12,381 bases of DNA from Alphaproteobacteria bacterium (lineage in GTDB: Bacteria > Pseudomonadota > Alphaproteobacteria > JABAAW01): NCBI GenBank assembly GCA_014239005.1, contig JABAAA010000025.1, positions 1-12,381 on the forward strand, read 5' to 3'. Each line of letters begins with the position of its first letter. Position 1 is the first letter of the stretch. Below are positions 1-7,662 of this stretch, one piece after another. The position numbers and the translations under genes are program-made. A model generated the notes under the pieces. That model did no database searches. It saw only the letters and a program-made list of their open reading frames with translations, and was not told where the DNA came from.

Positions 1-2
1 TG

Positions 3-149
3 TCAGAAACTAAACGCATAGAAAAAATTAAAAAAAATAATTTAAACTTACCTAAAGAAACAAAAACGATCGACGAAATTGTTGCTAAAATTCTTCCTGA
101 GTGGTGCAATTTATCTAGCAACATAAGGCTACAATCTATATCAGAATAA
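3..149 (+). CDS. 3' part of an unrecognised AT-rich reading frame
   Basis: An open frame of 48 codons runs from the left edge and ends at TAA (147-149). The window opens with 'tg' immediately before this frame, so an ATG beginning one base outside is possible; in that case it would be a complete 49-residue protein beginning MSETK, otherwise it is the tail of a longer gene. The peptide is rich in Lys, Asn, Ile and Glu, with no motif, membrane segment or family that I recognise. GC is about 28% by hand count, far below the rest of the window. Its last nine bases overlap the 3' end of the convergent fhs gene, so there is no room for a terminator between them. It could be a real acquired gene, a decayed remnant, or a chance frame in AT-rich DNA. 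No function is proposed. Confidence 0.35.
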   Translation, partial: SETKRIEKIKKNNLNLPKETKTIDEIVAKILPEWCNLSSNIRLQSISE

Positions 150-1808
150 TCCCTGCGTGAGTCCTCGCTCGTCGATGTGAATCGATGTCGCCGCGGGCTT
201 GCTCGGCAACCCAGGCATCGTCATGATCTCGCCGCAGATCGCTACCACAAACTCCGCTCCCGCCGATAACCTAACCTCTCGCACAGGAACAACATGATCT
301 TCAGGCGCGCCGCGCAATCGAGGATCCGTCGAAAAACTATACTGCGTCTTCGCCATACATACAGGAAACTTGCCATAACCCACAGACTGCCATTGCGACA
401 ACTTGTCACGAACGACCTTGTCCGCTATCGCCTCGCTGCCTCGATAAATCTCCGAGACAATACACTGAATCTTCTCCCACAAACCTAACCCATCCTCATA
501 CAAGGGCTTGAACTTAGAAACCCCTCCATCCACAAGTCCAACAACCCGACGCGCCAAATCCAATGTACCCTTGCTACCCTCCGCCCAATGCGTGCATAAC
601 GAAAACTCGTCACCGCGACGAGCACAAAAAGACTCCACCGCCGCAATCTCCGAATCCTTGTCCGTAGGAAAGCGATTCAACGCCACCACCGAAGGAACAC
701 CAAACTTCGCAAGGTTCGACAAATGACGATCCAAATTCGCCAGCCCTCGCTCCAACGCAGCAACATCCTCCTTACCCAAATCACCGCGCTCAACCCCTCC
801 ATGATACTTCAACGCACGAACCGAAGCCACAACAACAGACGCACTAGGCTCTAATCCCGCCTTCCGACATTTGATGTCAAAAAATTTCTCCGCTCCCAAG
901 TCGGCGCCAAAACCCGCCTCCGTCACAACATAGTCCGCACAACCCAAAGCACCCCTTGTCGCCAAAACACTGTTACAGCCATGCGCAATGTTCGCAAATG
1001 GACCCCCATGAACAAAAACAGGCGTTCCCTCCAAAGTTTGAACCAAGTTCGGCTGTAAAGCCTGACGCAACAACACCGACATCGAACCCTCCGCCTGCAA
1101 ATCCGAGGCAGTCACCATCTGCTTCTCCCTGTTCTCTCCGACGACAATGTTACCCAAACGACGCGTCAAATCACCAAGTCCCGACGAAAGACAGAAGATC
1201 GCCATAACCTCGCTCGCCACCGTGATGTCAAATCCTCCCTCGCGCGGAAACCCGTTCGCAACACCTCCCAACGAAAGCACCAGCCGACGCAACGCGCGGT
1301 CGTTCATGTCCATCACCCGTCGCCACGAAACGCGACGCAAGTCGATCTCCTTCTTGTTACCCCAGTAGATGTGATTGTCCAACAAAGCAGAAAGCATGTT
1401 GTGCGCCGTGCCGATCGCGTGGAAGTCGCCCGTGAAATGCAAGTTGAGCTCCTCCATCGGTACAACCTGAGCATACCCTCCCCCCGCTGCTCCCCCCTTA
1501 ACCCCGAAACAAGGACCCAACGAGGGCTCGCGCAAACAGACCGCAACACGCTTTCCCAACGCGTTCAACCCGTCGCCCAAGCCGACGCTCGTCGTCGTCT
1601 TCCCCTCGCCCGCAGGCGTCGGAGACACTGCCGTCACCAAGATCAGCTTGCCTCGTTGTTCCAACGAAGAAAGATAGTCGTTCGATACTTTCGCCTTCGT
1701 CTTGCCGAAAAGCTCCAGCGCATCGTCGGGAATATCCAACTTCCTAGCAATCTCGGTGATGGGTTGCGGACGCGCCTGACGCGCAATGTCGATATCGGTG
1801 AGAGTCAC
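141..1808 (-). CDS. fhs: Formate-tetrahydrofolate ligase (10-formyl-THF synthetase)
   Basis: Joins formate and tetrahydrofolate at the cost of ATP to give 10-formyl-tetrahydrofolate; cytosolic, and a homotetramer in characterised members. The 555-residue product has the usual family length of about 555-560. Visible landmarks are the nucleotide-binding loop [11 protein letters not shown] (about residues 64-74), the following [20 protein letters not shown] block (about 94-113) and a well-conserved C-terminal half. GTG at 1806-1808 is chosen as start because a strong AGAGGA lies four bases upstream, and because the open frame further upstream runs antiparallel to no known domain and overlaps soxG. 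It follows soxG by 58 bases on the same strand, which fits a shared one-carbon role: SoxBDAG delivers methylene-THF and Fhs handles formate. The gene ends at TGA, overlapping a convergent AT-rich frame by nine bases. Its composition is odd: the coding strand is strongly G-over-C biased with many T- and G-ending codons, unlike the neighbouring sox genes. Confidence 0.97.
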   Translation of the reverse strand: MTLTDIDIARQARPQPITEIARKLDIPDDALELFGKTKAKVSNDYLSSLEQRGKLILVTAVSPTPAGEGKTTTSVGLGDGLNALGKRVAVCLREPSLGPCFGVKGGAAGGGYAQVVPMEELNLHFTGDFHAIGTAHNMLSALLDNHIYWGNKKEIDLRRVSWRRVMDMNDRALRRLVLSLGGVANGFPREGGFDITVASEVMAIFCLSSGLGDLTRRLGNIVVGENREKQMVTASDLQAEGSMSVLLRQALQPNLVQTLEGTPVFVHGGPFANIAHGCNSVLATRGALGCADYVVTEAGFGADLGAEKFFDIKCRKAGLEPSASVVVASVRALKYHGGVERGDLGKEDVAALERGLANLDRHLSNLAKFGVPSVVALNRFPTDKDSEIAAVESFCARRGDEFSLCTHWAEGSKGTLDLARRVVGLVDGGVSKFKPLYEDGLGLWEKIQCIVSEIYRGSEAIADKVVRDKLSQWQSVGYGKFPVCMAKTQYSFSTDPRLRGAPEDHVVPVREVRLSAGAEFVVAICGEIMTMPGLPSKPAATSIHIDERGLTQGLF

Positions 1809-1812
1809 TTTT

Positions 1813-1818
1813 TCCTCT
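1813..1818 (-). promoter_or_regulatory. Ribosome binding site of fhs
   Basis: AGAGGA on the minus strand, four adenines before the GTG start of fhs. It is the clearest Shine-Dalgarno match in the operon and decides the GTG start over any upstream codon. Confidence 0.75.
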
Positions 1819-1866
1819 TTGGTAAAATAGGTTGAACGGGGGGGTGAAAAAACGGAGGCAGAGAAA

Positions 1867-2478
1867 TCAAGCCAGCTCGCTCTGCGTCGCCAGCGCGAGC
1901 AGATCCCAAAGGTAGGAGGCAAGGCTGATGCGCACTTGCAGATCGAACACCTCGTCGCTCGCGTCATGTCCATGGACATGGACAAGAACGGGCGCTTTTC
2001 CGTACAGGCTTTGAGCGCACGCGCCGCGTCGAAAGACGCTCTCGTGGACATCGAGCGGACAGTTTTTTTGCAAAACCTTGCGGGCACGCCTTCCCTCGAC
2101 GCGCACGACGGCATAGTAGTCGGAGACATCGACGACGGCAGCGAATGATTTCTGCAACGCGCCTTCGAGCTCGGCAAAACGCGCCAGCGGCGGTGGAGCA
2201 CTGTCGTGCGAGCGGAACAGAAACTCGTCGGGTCCCAGCCACATCAGGATGCCGTCCTTGACGCTAACAGTGCTGTTGTTCGACGGCAGTTTGCAAGCGA
2301 AGGACTTGGCAAGGGCGGCGAGCGCGTTCTTGTCGCGCGCTCGGACGATGATTTTTTGCAAATGTTCTCGCGCCTTGACGCTGACGAGCGCGGAGCGCGA
2401 CCCCTCCCCTCGCGGTAGGAAGCACTGGGCTTGCAGGGCGAGATCGCTAGCAGCAGAGACGGAAGTCGACGATGGCAT
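1867..2478 (-). CDS. soxG: Sarcosine oxidase gamma subunit
   Basis: Gamma subunit of heterotetrameric sarcosine oxidase, a cytosolic flavoenzyme that converts sarcosine, O2 and tetrahydrofolate to glycine, H2O2 and 5,10-methylene-THF. Gamma has no cofactor of its own and is structurally related to the folate-binding fold of glycine-cleavage T protein. The 203-residue length is normal. Recognisable family segments are WLGPDEF (80-86), [11 protein letters not shown] (about 117-127), the [11 protein letters not shown] segment (139-149), a CAQS motif near 154-157, and FDLQVR near the C terminus followed by a YLWDLL segment. The ATG at 2476-2478 lies 25 bases after the soxA stop, and no strong ribosome binding site is seen. 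It ends at TGA. It is the fourth sox gene in the order soxB-soxD-soxA-soxG, and fhs follows. Confidence 0.93.
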   Translation of the reverse strand: MPSSTSVSAASDLALQAQCFLPRGEGSRSALVSVKAREHLQKIIVRARDKNALAALAKSFACKLPSNNSTVSVKDGILMWLGPDEFLFRSHDSAPPPLARFAELEGALQKSFAAVVDVSDYYAVVRVEGRRARKVLQKNCPLDVHESVFRRGACAQSLYGKAPVLVHVHGHDASDEVFDLQVRISLASYLWDLLALATQSELA

Positions 2479-2503
2479 AGAAAGAGTTGGCGTTGTCGGG
2501 GGA

Positions 2504-5500
2504 TCAGGCGCGCATGCGCTCGCCTTTGGGGTCGAAGAAGACAGGCGAGCGTACCTTGAGCGGTACAGTGCCTTTGGCAGTTATTGCATAGAGGGTGCTG
2601 CCTTTGCGGTTGAGCCCGCCCTTGACCAACGCCATGGCGATCGAACGTCGGAGGTTGGGCGAGTAGTAGCTGGAGGTGATGTGTCCGAGCGTCGGCATGC
2701 CTTTGACGATTTTTCTGTCTTCGACAAGATGGGTGCCTTCGGGCAGGGTGAGAAGGGGATCGTTGGTGTACAGCCCGACCAACTGTTTTCGCCCCTTTCG
2801 TGCCAGATCTTCGCAGGCGAGGGATCGTTTTCCGAAGAAGTCGTCTTTGTTGAGATCGACCATCCACGCGAGGTTGGCGTCGAAAGGCGTGACCGTGCCG
2901 TCGGTATCTTGTCCCGGAATGATGAAGCCTTTTTCGGCGCGCAGCAGATGGACAGCTTCCGTTCCGTAGACGACCAGATCGTGTCGTTTCCCCTGTTGCG
3001 CAAGCAGGTCGAACAAGGCTTGCCCGTATCGCGCAGGCACATTAACCTCGAAGGCGGATTCGCCGCTGAAGCTGACGCGAAAGACGCGCGCGGGCAGGGT
3101 GGCGATGCGCAGGTCGCAGAAGGTCATGAAAGGAAGCGCTTCGGCGGCAATGTCCCGATCGCAAAGGGGTTGCAGTAGCGCGCGCGCGTAGGGTCCGCCG
3201 ACGACGCAAACCGCCCATTGTTCCGTGACCGAAGTGGCATAAACTTTTCGCTGCGGCCATTCGGTTTGCAGCCACTCTTCGATCCACGCCATCACGCGCG
3301 CAGCTCCGCCGGTCGTCGTGGTCATGTAGAAGTGGTCTTTGCCGACGCGCGCCGTGACGCCGTCGTCGAAGATCATGCCTTGCTCGTTCAGCATCACCCC
3401 GTAGCGACAGCTTCCGATCTTGAGCTTGTCCCAGCGGTTGGTGTAGAGCATGTTGAGCAGCCACACGGCATCGGGACCGCGGATGTCGATTTTTCCCAAG
3501 GTCGAGCCGTCGAACAATCCTACGGAAGTGCGCACTTGCAACGCTTCGCGCTGGCAAGCTTGCTCGCAGTTCTCGGTGTTTTCAGGGTAGAACCAGGGTC
3601 TTTTCCAGTCGCCGACATCTTCGAAAAAAGCACCTCTGTCGAGGTGGGCTGCGTGCATCGGGGTCGTGCGTACGGGATGGAAGAGCTTTCTGCGATGCGG
3701 ACCGACGAAGGCAGCGAAGCTTTGCGGCGAGTAGGGGGGGCGGTAGGTCGTCGTGCCGATGTCTTCGACGGGCGTCTCCAGCGCGTCGGCAACGACGGCG
3801 ACGGCGTTGACATTGGCGATCCTGCCTTGGTCGGTCGCCATGCCGCTGGTGGTGTAACGCTTGACATGTTCGATCGAGCGATATCCTTCTCGAACCGCCA
3901 GACGAATGTCGGCTTCCGTCGCATCGTTTTGCAAATCGAGGAAGGCGAACTTTCCTCGCATCCTTCCTGCTTTAACAAGCGCGAGCGAGGCAGGCAGGGT
4001 TTCCGCAGCAGCCCCTTTCATCTCGCGCGGCGGAGTGGTGGCAACGCCTTTCTTGGCGTTCTTGCCAAGGGCTTTGAGCGCTTGGGCCGCGGCACTTTGT
4101 CCTTGCGTTAAGGCGGATGCGTAGGAGTCCGCGCCGCTCGCGCTGCCGGCAACGGAGGTGCTTTGCACAGCAACGTCGGGCTTGTTGCATTGACGTTGTC
4201 GGTCGAAGCACAAGCTGCCGCCCGACTGACTGAAGAGGTGGAGGCGCGGTACGAACCCCGCCGAGCAGCCCAACAGCGTACAGGCGAGCCTGTGCGAGCG
4301 TTCGGGGTGCAAGTCTCCTTTCGCGTCGCGGAACGCGATGGTGACGGCATCGAGTCGTGTTGTGCCGTGCGCCTCGACGACGGCGGCGCCCGCGTGGATG
4401 GTGATCCCTTCCTTGCGCGCGACCTCGACGATCTGCGACTTGGGATTTGTGCGCCAATCGACGATCGCCACCTCAGCGCCCACCTCCTTGAGGGTTAGCG
4501 CTGCTCGATAGGCGGAATCGTTGTTGGTGGCGATCACCGCATCGAAGCCCGGCAGAACGGCGTAGCGGCGCACGGTGGTGCGAATCGTGTCGGCAAGCAT
4601 GACGCCGGGAAGGTCGTTGTGCGTAAAAACCATGTGGCGTTCGCTCGCTCCTGTCGCTAGCAGCACATGGCGGGCGCGCATGCGCCAAAAGCGTTCGCGC
4701 GGGAGGGCGGGGTTGTCGCGCGCTTCAGGGATCTGCTCGACGGCGGTGATAAAGTTTCCATCGAAGTAGCCGATGGCGCAGGTGTTGGGAAGGATCGTCA
4801 GGTTTCTTCGCGAGCGGAGGCGCGCAATTCTTTCTTCGAGCGCGCGGTGAGGCGCCTTGCCATCGATCGTGGTGTCGGGGTCGGCAGCGAGGAGGGCGCC
4901 GCCGAGTTCGACATCCTGCTCGACAAGCGTGATGCGCAAGGTTTCGTCGCGGCTGAGAATCTCGGCGGCTTCCAACCCCGCGATGCCGCTGCCGACAACG
5001 AGCACATCAGGAAAATGGTGCGTCCATTCGCAAAAATCTGCGTTCAGCCTTTCGGGCTTGGGAGGTTTGCCTAAGCCCGCGGCGCGGCGGATAAAGTGTT
5101 CGTAGAATCGCCACGCTCGCGAGGGAGCCATGAAGGTTTTGTAGTAGAAGCCCGCGACCAGCACAGGCGAGAACATGGATGCGATCGCGCCGAGATCGAA
5201 GGCGAGGGAGGGAAAGCGGTTTTGGCTGCGAAAATGCCATAGCTCTCGCTCGGGTTCACGCTCGCTCTGTCTCAAGAACACTTGCGTCGCGCGCAAGTTC
5301 GGCTCGCCGAGCGTTCCGTCTTCGTCGATGCGTTGCACGAGCGCGTTCGGCTCGTCTTCGCCGAGCGCGACCTGTCCGCGCGGACGGTGGTACTTGAAGC
5401 TTCTGCCGAGCAGCCTTTGCCCGCAGGCGAGCAAGGCGGAGGCAAGCGTCTCCCCTTCGAAGCCCTCGTAGGGCTTGCCGTCGAAGAGGAAGGAGACGGG

Positions 5501-5572
5501 ACGATCGCGTTGGATGCGCGAGGGCGTACGCAGACGTTGTTCTTCGATGCGGAAGGGTTGGGAGACAGTCAT
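2504..5572 (-). CDS. soxA: Sarcosine oxidase alpha subunit
   Basis: Large subunit of tetrameric sarcosine oxidase; it binds NAD+ and the folate acceptor and shares the FMN/FAD interface with beta. The 1022-residue length is typical. In order: an N-terminal ferredoxin-like domain without the iron-sulfur cysteines (about 15-105, with the conserved RSFKYHRPRG stretch at 57-66); a pyridine-nucleotide dinucleotide fold with VVGSGIAGLEA (192-202); LLATGASER (304-312); a second nucleotide segment with ATNNDSAYRAA (348-358); the KRYTTSGMATDQG stretch (571-583); TTTYRPPYSP (607-616); and a C-terminal aminomethyltransferase-like folate-binding region from about 640 onward. ATG at 5570-5572 is chosen because MTVSQPFRIEEQRLR starts the family alignment; the same frame stays open to 5815 but that extension lies inside soxD and matches nothing. 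The gap from the soxD stop is seven bases. It ends at TGA. Confidence 0.96.
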   Translation of the reverse strand: MTVSQPFRIEEQRLRTPSRIQRDRPVSFLFDGKPYEGFEGETLASALLACGQRLLGRSFKYHRPRGQVALGEDEPNALVQRIDEDGTLGEPNLRATQVFLRQSEREPERELWHFRSQNRFPSLAFDLGAIASMFSPVLVAGFYYKTFMAPSRAWRFYEHFIRRAAGLGKPPKPERLNADFCEWTHHFPDVLVVGSGIAGLEAAEILSRDETLRITLVEQDVELGGALLAADPDTTIDGKAPHRALEERIARLRSRRNLTILPNTCAIGYFDGNFITAVEQIPEARDNPALPRERFWRMRARHVLLATGASERHMVFTHNDLPGVMLADTIRTTVRRYAVLPGFDAVIATNNDSAYRAALTLKEVGAEVAIVDWRTNPKSQIVEVARKEGITIHAGAAVVEAHGTTRLDAVTIAFRDAKGDLHPERSHRLACTLLGCSAGFVPRLHLFSQSGGSLCFDRQRQCNKPDVAVQSTSVAGSASGADSYASALTQGQSAAAQALKALGKNAKKGVATTPPREMKGAAAETLPASLALVKAGRMRGKFAFLDLQNDATEADIRLAVREGYRSIEHVKRYTTSGMATDQGRIANVNAVAVVADALETPVEDIGTTTYRPPYSPQSFAAFVGPHRRKLFHPVRTTPMHAAHLDRGAFFEDVGDWKRPWFYPENTENCEQACQREALQVRTSVGLFDGSTLGKIDIRGPDAVWLLNMLYTNRWDKLKIGSCRYGVMLNEQGMIFDDGVTARVGKDHFYMTTTTGGAARVMAWIEEWLQTEWPQRKVYATSVTEQWAVCVVGGPYARALLQPLCDRDIAAEALPFMTFCDLRIATLPARVFRVSFSGESAFEVNVPARYGQALFDLLAQQGKRHDLVVYGTEAVHLLRAEKGFIIPGQDTDGTVTPFDANLAWMVDLNKDDFFGKRSLACEDLARKGRKQLVGLYTNDPLLTLPEGTHLVEDRKIVKGMPTLGHITSSYYSPNLRRSIAMALVKGGLNRKGSTLYAITAKGTVPLKVRSPVFFDPKGERMRA

Positions 5573-5579
5573 CGTGCTT

Positions 5580-5990
5580 TCAGGGTTGCTTTTTGTCGGG
5601 TTGCTTGTCGGTGCGAGAGGTCGAAGGGGCGACGGTTTTTTTGTCGCCAGCCCAGCCCTTCGCCGATCGCGGCAGGGGAATCGAGACGCAGCTGCGTGCC
5701 TGACGGTAGCCCTTCGGCACAGAAGGCAGGGGTTCGCTGGGCTTGGCGAAGCCCAAGAAGGTGTCGGAGACATTGTCGCGCAGAGCCACGAACCATCGTC
5801 GGCATCCGAAGGCATGTTCCCAGCGCTCCCAAGTCAAGCCCTTGACATTCTCCTTGAAGAAGAGGTACTCGCCCCACGCCCTATCGTCGAGCGCGTCGGG
5901 GTTTTCGGGACGCGGCACGCATGCCTCGCCGTGGCACGAGAACTCGGTTTCCTCGCGTTCGCCGCACCAGGGGCATCGAACTTGCAGCAT
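5580..5990 (-). CDS. soxD: Sarcosine oxidase delta subunit with a long basic tail
   Basis: Small zinc-binding subunit of tetrameric sarcosine oxidase. The four zinc ligands known from structurally characterised homologues (two Cys near the N terminus, one His, one Cys) are all present: C6 and C9 in CPWCG, H59 and C63 in the HAFGC segment. Other family signatures are ARP-like VPRPENP (25-31), WGEYLFFKENVKG (39-51) and RWFVALRDNVSDTFL (65-79). The protein has 136 residues, whereas family members are commonly about 90-110. The surplus is a C-terminal tail from about residue 84, rich in Pro, Ser and Lys and ending DKQPDKKQP, encoded by DNA with a short GGGTTGCTT direct repeat at 5583-5605. ATG at 5988-5990 is 24 bases after the soxB stop and in the same frame. 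soxA starts seven bases after its TGA. Confidence 0.93.
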   Translation of the reverse strand: MLQVRCPWCGEREETEFSCHGEACVPRPENPDALDDRAWGEYLFFKENVKGLTWERWEHAFGCRRWFVALRDNVSDTFLGFAKPSEPLPSVPKGYRQARSCVSIPLPRSAKGWAGDKKTVAPSTSRTDKQPDKKQP

Positions 5991-6014
5991 GCGTTTTTTC
6001 TCGTCGTCGCTGGT

Positions 6015-7259
6015 CTAGTGAGCAACGCCCGCCGCCGACCCTTCGTCGATGACGGCACCGCTGTAGAAGCGGTCGATGGAGAAGGGGGCAGCGATGGGAT
6101 GCATGCGGTTATTGGCAAGGGAAGAAGCGAAGACATGTCCCGAGCCCGCGGTAGCTTTGAAGCCGCCCGTCCCCCAGCCCGCGTTGACGAACAGCCCTTC
6201 GACGGGCGTCTTGGAAATGATGGGGGATCGGTCGGGGGTGATGTCGACGATCCCCGCCCATTGGCGCAGCATGCGCAAGCGCGCGATGTAGGGAAAGAGC
6301 TCGACGAGGGGAGCGAGAATCTGGTCCATCGTTGCAAAACTGCCGCGCTGCGCGTAGGAAGTGTATTGGTCTGCGCCCGCGCCGACGACAAGTTCTCCCT
6401 TGTCGGATTGGCTCAGATAGACATGCACGCCGTTCGACATGACGACATGGTTCAAGACGGGTTTGATCGGCTCGGAGACGAGCGCTTGCAACGGCACCGA
6501 GGCGAGGGGCAGGCGAAAGCCCGCCATCGCCGCCAGCACCGAGCTGTGTCCTGCCACCGCGACGCCGACGCGTCCCGTTTTGACGGTACCGTGCGAGGTT
6601 TCCAAAGCTTCGATGCGTCCCTTCTTGACGACCATGCTCTTGACCTCGCAGTTTTGTACGATATCGACCCCCAGCGCATCTGCACCGCGCGCGTAGCCCC
6701 AAGCCACCGCGTCGTGGCGCGCGTTGCCCGCGTTGTGTTGGTAGGCGGCGCCCATGACGGGAAAACGTCCATCGAGGTTGATCTCAGGCAGCATGTGTTG
6801 GACGCGCTCGGGCGAGATCATCTCGATATCGATGCCGTTCAAGCGACAGGCTTGCTCGCGCCGCGCCTGTTCTTGCAAATCGTGCACCGAATGCGCCAGT
6901 TGCAAGAGTCCGCGCGCGCTGAACATGACATTGAAGTTGAGCTTTCGACTGAGCGTTTCGAAGAGTTCGAGCCCGTGTTGATAGATTTTTGCGCTCTCGT
7001 CTTGCAAGTAGCCGGAGCGCACGATGGTGGTGTTGCGCCCCGTGTTGCCGCCGCCCAGCCATCCTTTTTCTAATACCGCGATTTTCTTGGCGCCGAACTC
7101 TTGGGCAAGGTAGTAGGCGGTCGCGAGCCCGTGTCCGCCGCCGCCGACGATCACAATATCGTAAGCCGAGCGCAAAACAGGAGAACGCCACGCGCGCGGC
7201 CAATGCTCATGCCCTTTGCGCGCATGGCGCAAAAGTGACCAAAGGGAGTAGCGCGTCAT
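6015..7259 (-). CDS. soxB: Sarcosine oxidase beta subunit
   Basis: Catalytic flavin subunit of tetrameric sarcosine oxidase, a D-amino-acid-oxidase-fold (DAO) protein that oxidises sarcosine. The 414-residue length is normal. The N-terminal MTRYSLWSLL and AWRSP (23-27) are typical of SoxB; the FAD-binding dinucleotide fold is VIVGGGGHGLATAYYLA (36-52), followed by EKGWLGGGNTGRNTTIVRSG (64-83). RHDAVAWG (181-188) is the conserved histidine region that, by recollection of the characterised enzymes, carries the covalently bound FMN; I could not align it here. HPLQALVSEPIKP-like and GWGTGGFKATAGSG segments lie in the C-terminal half, and the protein ends AAGVAH exactly as family members do, so the TAG at 6015-6017 is a true terminator. 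ATG is at 7257-7259; its upstream leader is A-rich with AAAGAAC repeats and only a weak Shine-Dalgarno. First gene of the sox operon. Confidence 0.96.
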   Translation of the reverse strand: MTRYSLWSLLRHARKGHEHWPRAWRSPVLRSAYDIVIVGGGGHGLATAYYLAQEFGAKKIAVLEKGWLGGGNTGRNTTIVRSGYLQDESAKIYQHGLELFETLSRKLNFNVMFSARGLLQLAHSVHDLQEQARREQACRLNGIDIEMISPERVQHMLPEINLDGRFPVMGAAYQHNAGNARHDAVAWGYARGADALGVDIVQNCEVKSMVVKKGRIEALETSHGTVKTGRVGVAVAGHSSVLAAMAGFRLPLASVPLQALVSEPIKPVLNHVVMSNGVHVYLSQSDKGELVVGAGADQYTSYAQRGSFATMDQILAPLVELFPYIARLRMLRQWAGIVDITPDRSPIISKTPVEGLFVNAGWGTGGFKATAGSGHVFASSLANNRMHPIAAPFSIDRFYSGAVIDEGSAAGVAH

Positions 7260-7268
7260 CGACTCATC

Positions 7269-7304
7269 GTTCTTTGTTCTTTTGTTCTTTGTTCTTTCGT
7301 TTTT
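7269..7304. repeat. Short tandem repeat in the soxB leader
   Basis: Plus strand reads as four near-perfect copies of GTTCTTT with 7-8 base period (starts 7269, 7276, 7284, 7291) and a decayed fifth (GTTTTT). On the soxB sense strand this is an A/G-only leader of AAAGAAC units beginning about ten bases before the ATG. It lies in the 94-base gap 7260-7353 between the FYDLN gene and soxB, which has no convincing intrinsic terminator, so read-through from the FYDLN gene into sox is possible. Confidence 0.6.
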
Positions 7305-7353
7305 ACTTTTGTTCGGTGCTTTCGTTTTTTCCGAGGCGTGGCGAACACCGCTT

Positions 7354-7638
7354 TCAGGAGAAGGTTTCTACTTCTTCCAAAGCGCCCTTGTTTCCTTCGG
7401 CGGTTGCATCGTCGGTATCGACGGCTGTCTCTTCGCTTTCACTGCTGGCAAGCGTCCCTTCGGGCTCCTCGTCGTCGCCCGTGCTACGCTCCTCGACGAA
7501 GGAGCGCGATGTGAGCTTCTGACTGTAGGCAGCTCCGCATTTCGGACAGGCGATCGCCTTCTCGTTGAAATCGTAGAATTTTGCGCCGCAACTGCCGCTG
7601 TTGCAAACACGCTTGATACCCCAATGTGCTTTTGCCAT
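7354..7638 (-). CDS. FYDLN-domain (TIGR02300-type) zinc-ribbon protein
   Basis: A 94-residue protein of the alphaproteobacterial FYDLN acid family, of unknown function. The N-terminal third holds the family signature with slight change: KRVC (9-12), FYDFN instead of FYDLN (21-25) and CPKCG (31-35). Four cysteines, C12, C17, C31 and C34, could form a zinc ribbon, but the first pair is spaced CX4C, not the common CX2C, because of an extra NSG-S stretch. From about residue 50 the tail is rich in Glu, Asp, Ser and Thr, which gives the 'acid' part of the family name. ATG at 7636-7638 is preceded by CAGG about eight bases upstream. It is divergent from aroA, the usual neighbour of this family. It ends at TGA and soxB follows 94 bases downstream on the same strand; whether they share a transcript cannot be told. 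Confidence 0.88.
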   Translation of the reverse strand: MAKAHWGIKRVCNSGSCGAKFYDFNEKAIACPKCGAAYSQKLTSRSFVEERSTGDDEEPEGTLASSESEETAVDTDDATAEGNKGALEEVETFS

Positions 7639-7662
7639 AAAAAAACCTGATTGCGTTCTTAA

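Noticed and set aside
1809..2201. Upstream extension of fhs in the same frame
   Set aside because: It would overlap soxG. GTG 1806-1808 has a strong ribosome binding site and gives the normal family length.
2249..4111. Two plus-strand open frames of about 300 codons each opposite soxA and soxG
   Set aside because: They are antisense to strongly conserved subunits, and no domain was recognised in them.
5573..5815. An 81-residue N-terminal extension of SoxA
   Set aside because: It lies wholly within soxD and shows no similarity to the SoxA N terminus, which starts at 5572.
5475..7073. A 532-codon plus-strand open frame opposite soxB, soxD and part of soxA
   Set aside because: It lies antisense to three well-recognised genes and resembles nothing. 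GC-rich coding DNA often leaves long open antisense frames.
7260..7353. Intrinsic terminator after the FYDLN gene
   Set aside because: Only short imperfect stems were found near GCGGTGTTCGCCACGCC on the minus strand, and they are followed by A, not T, on that strand.
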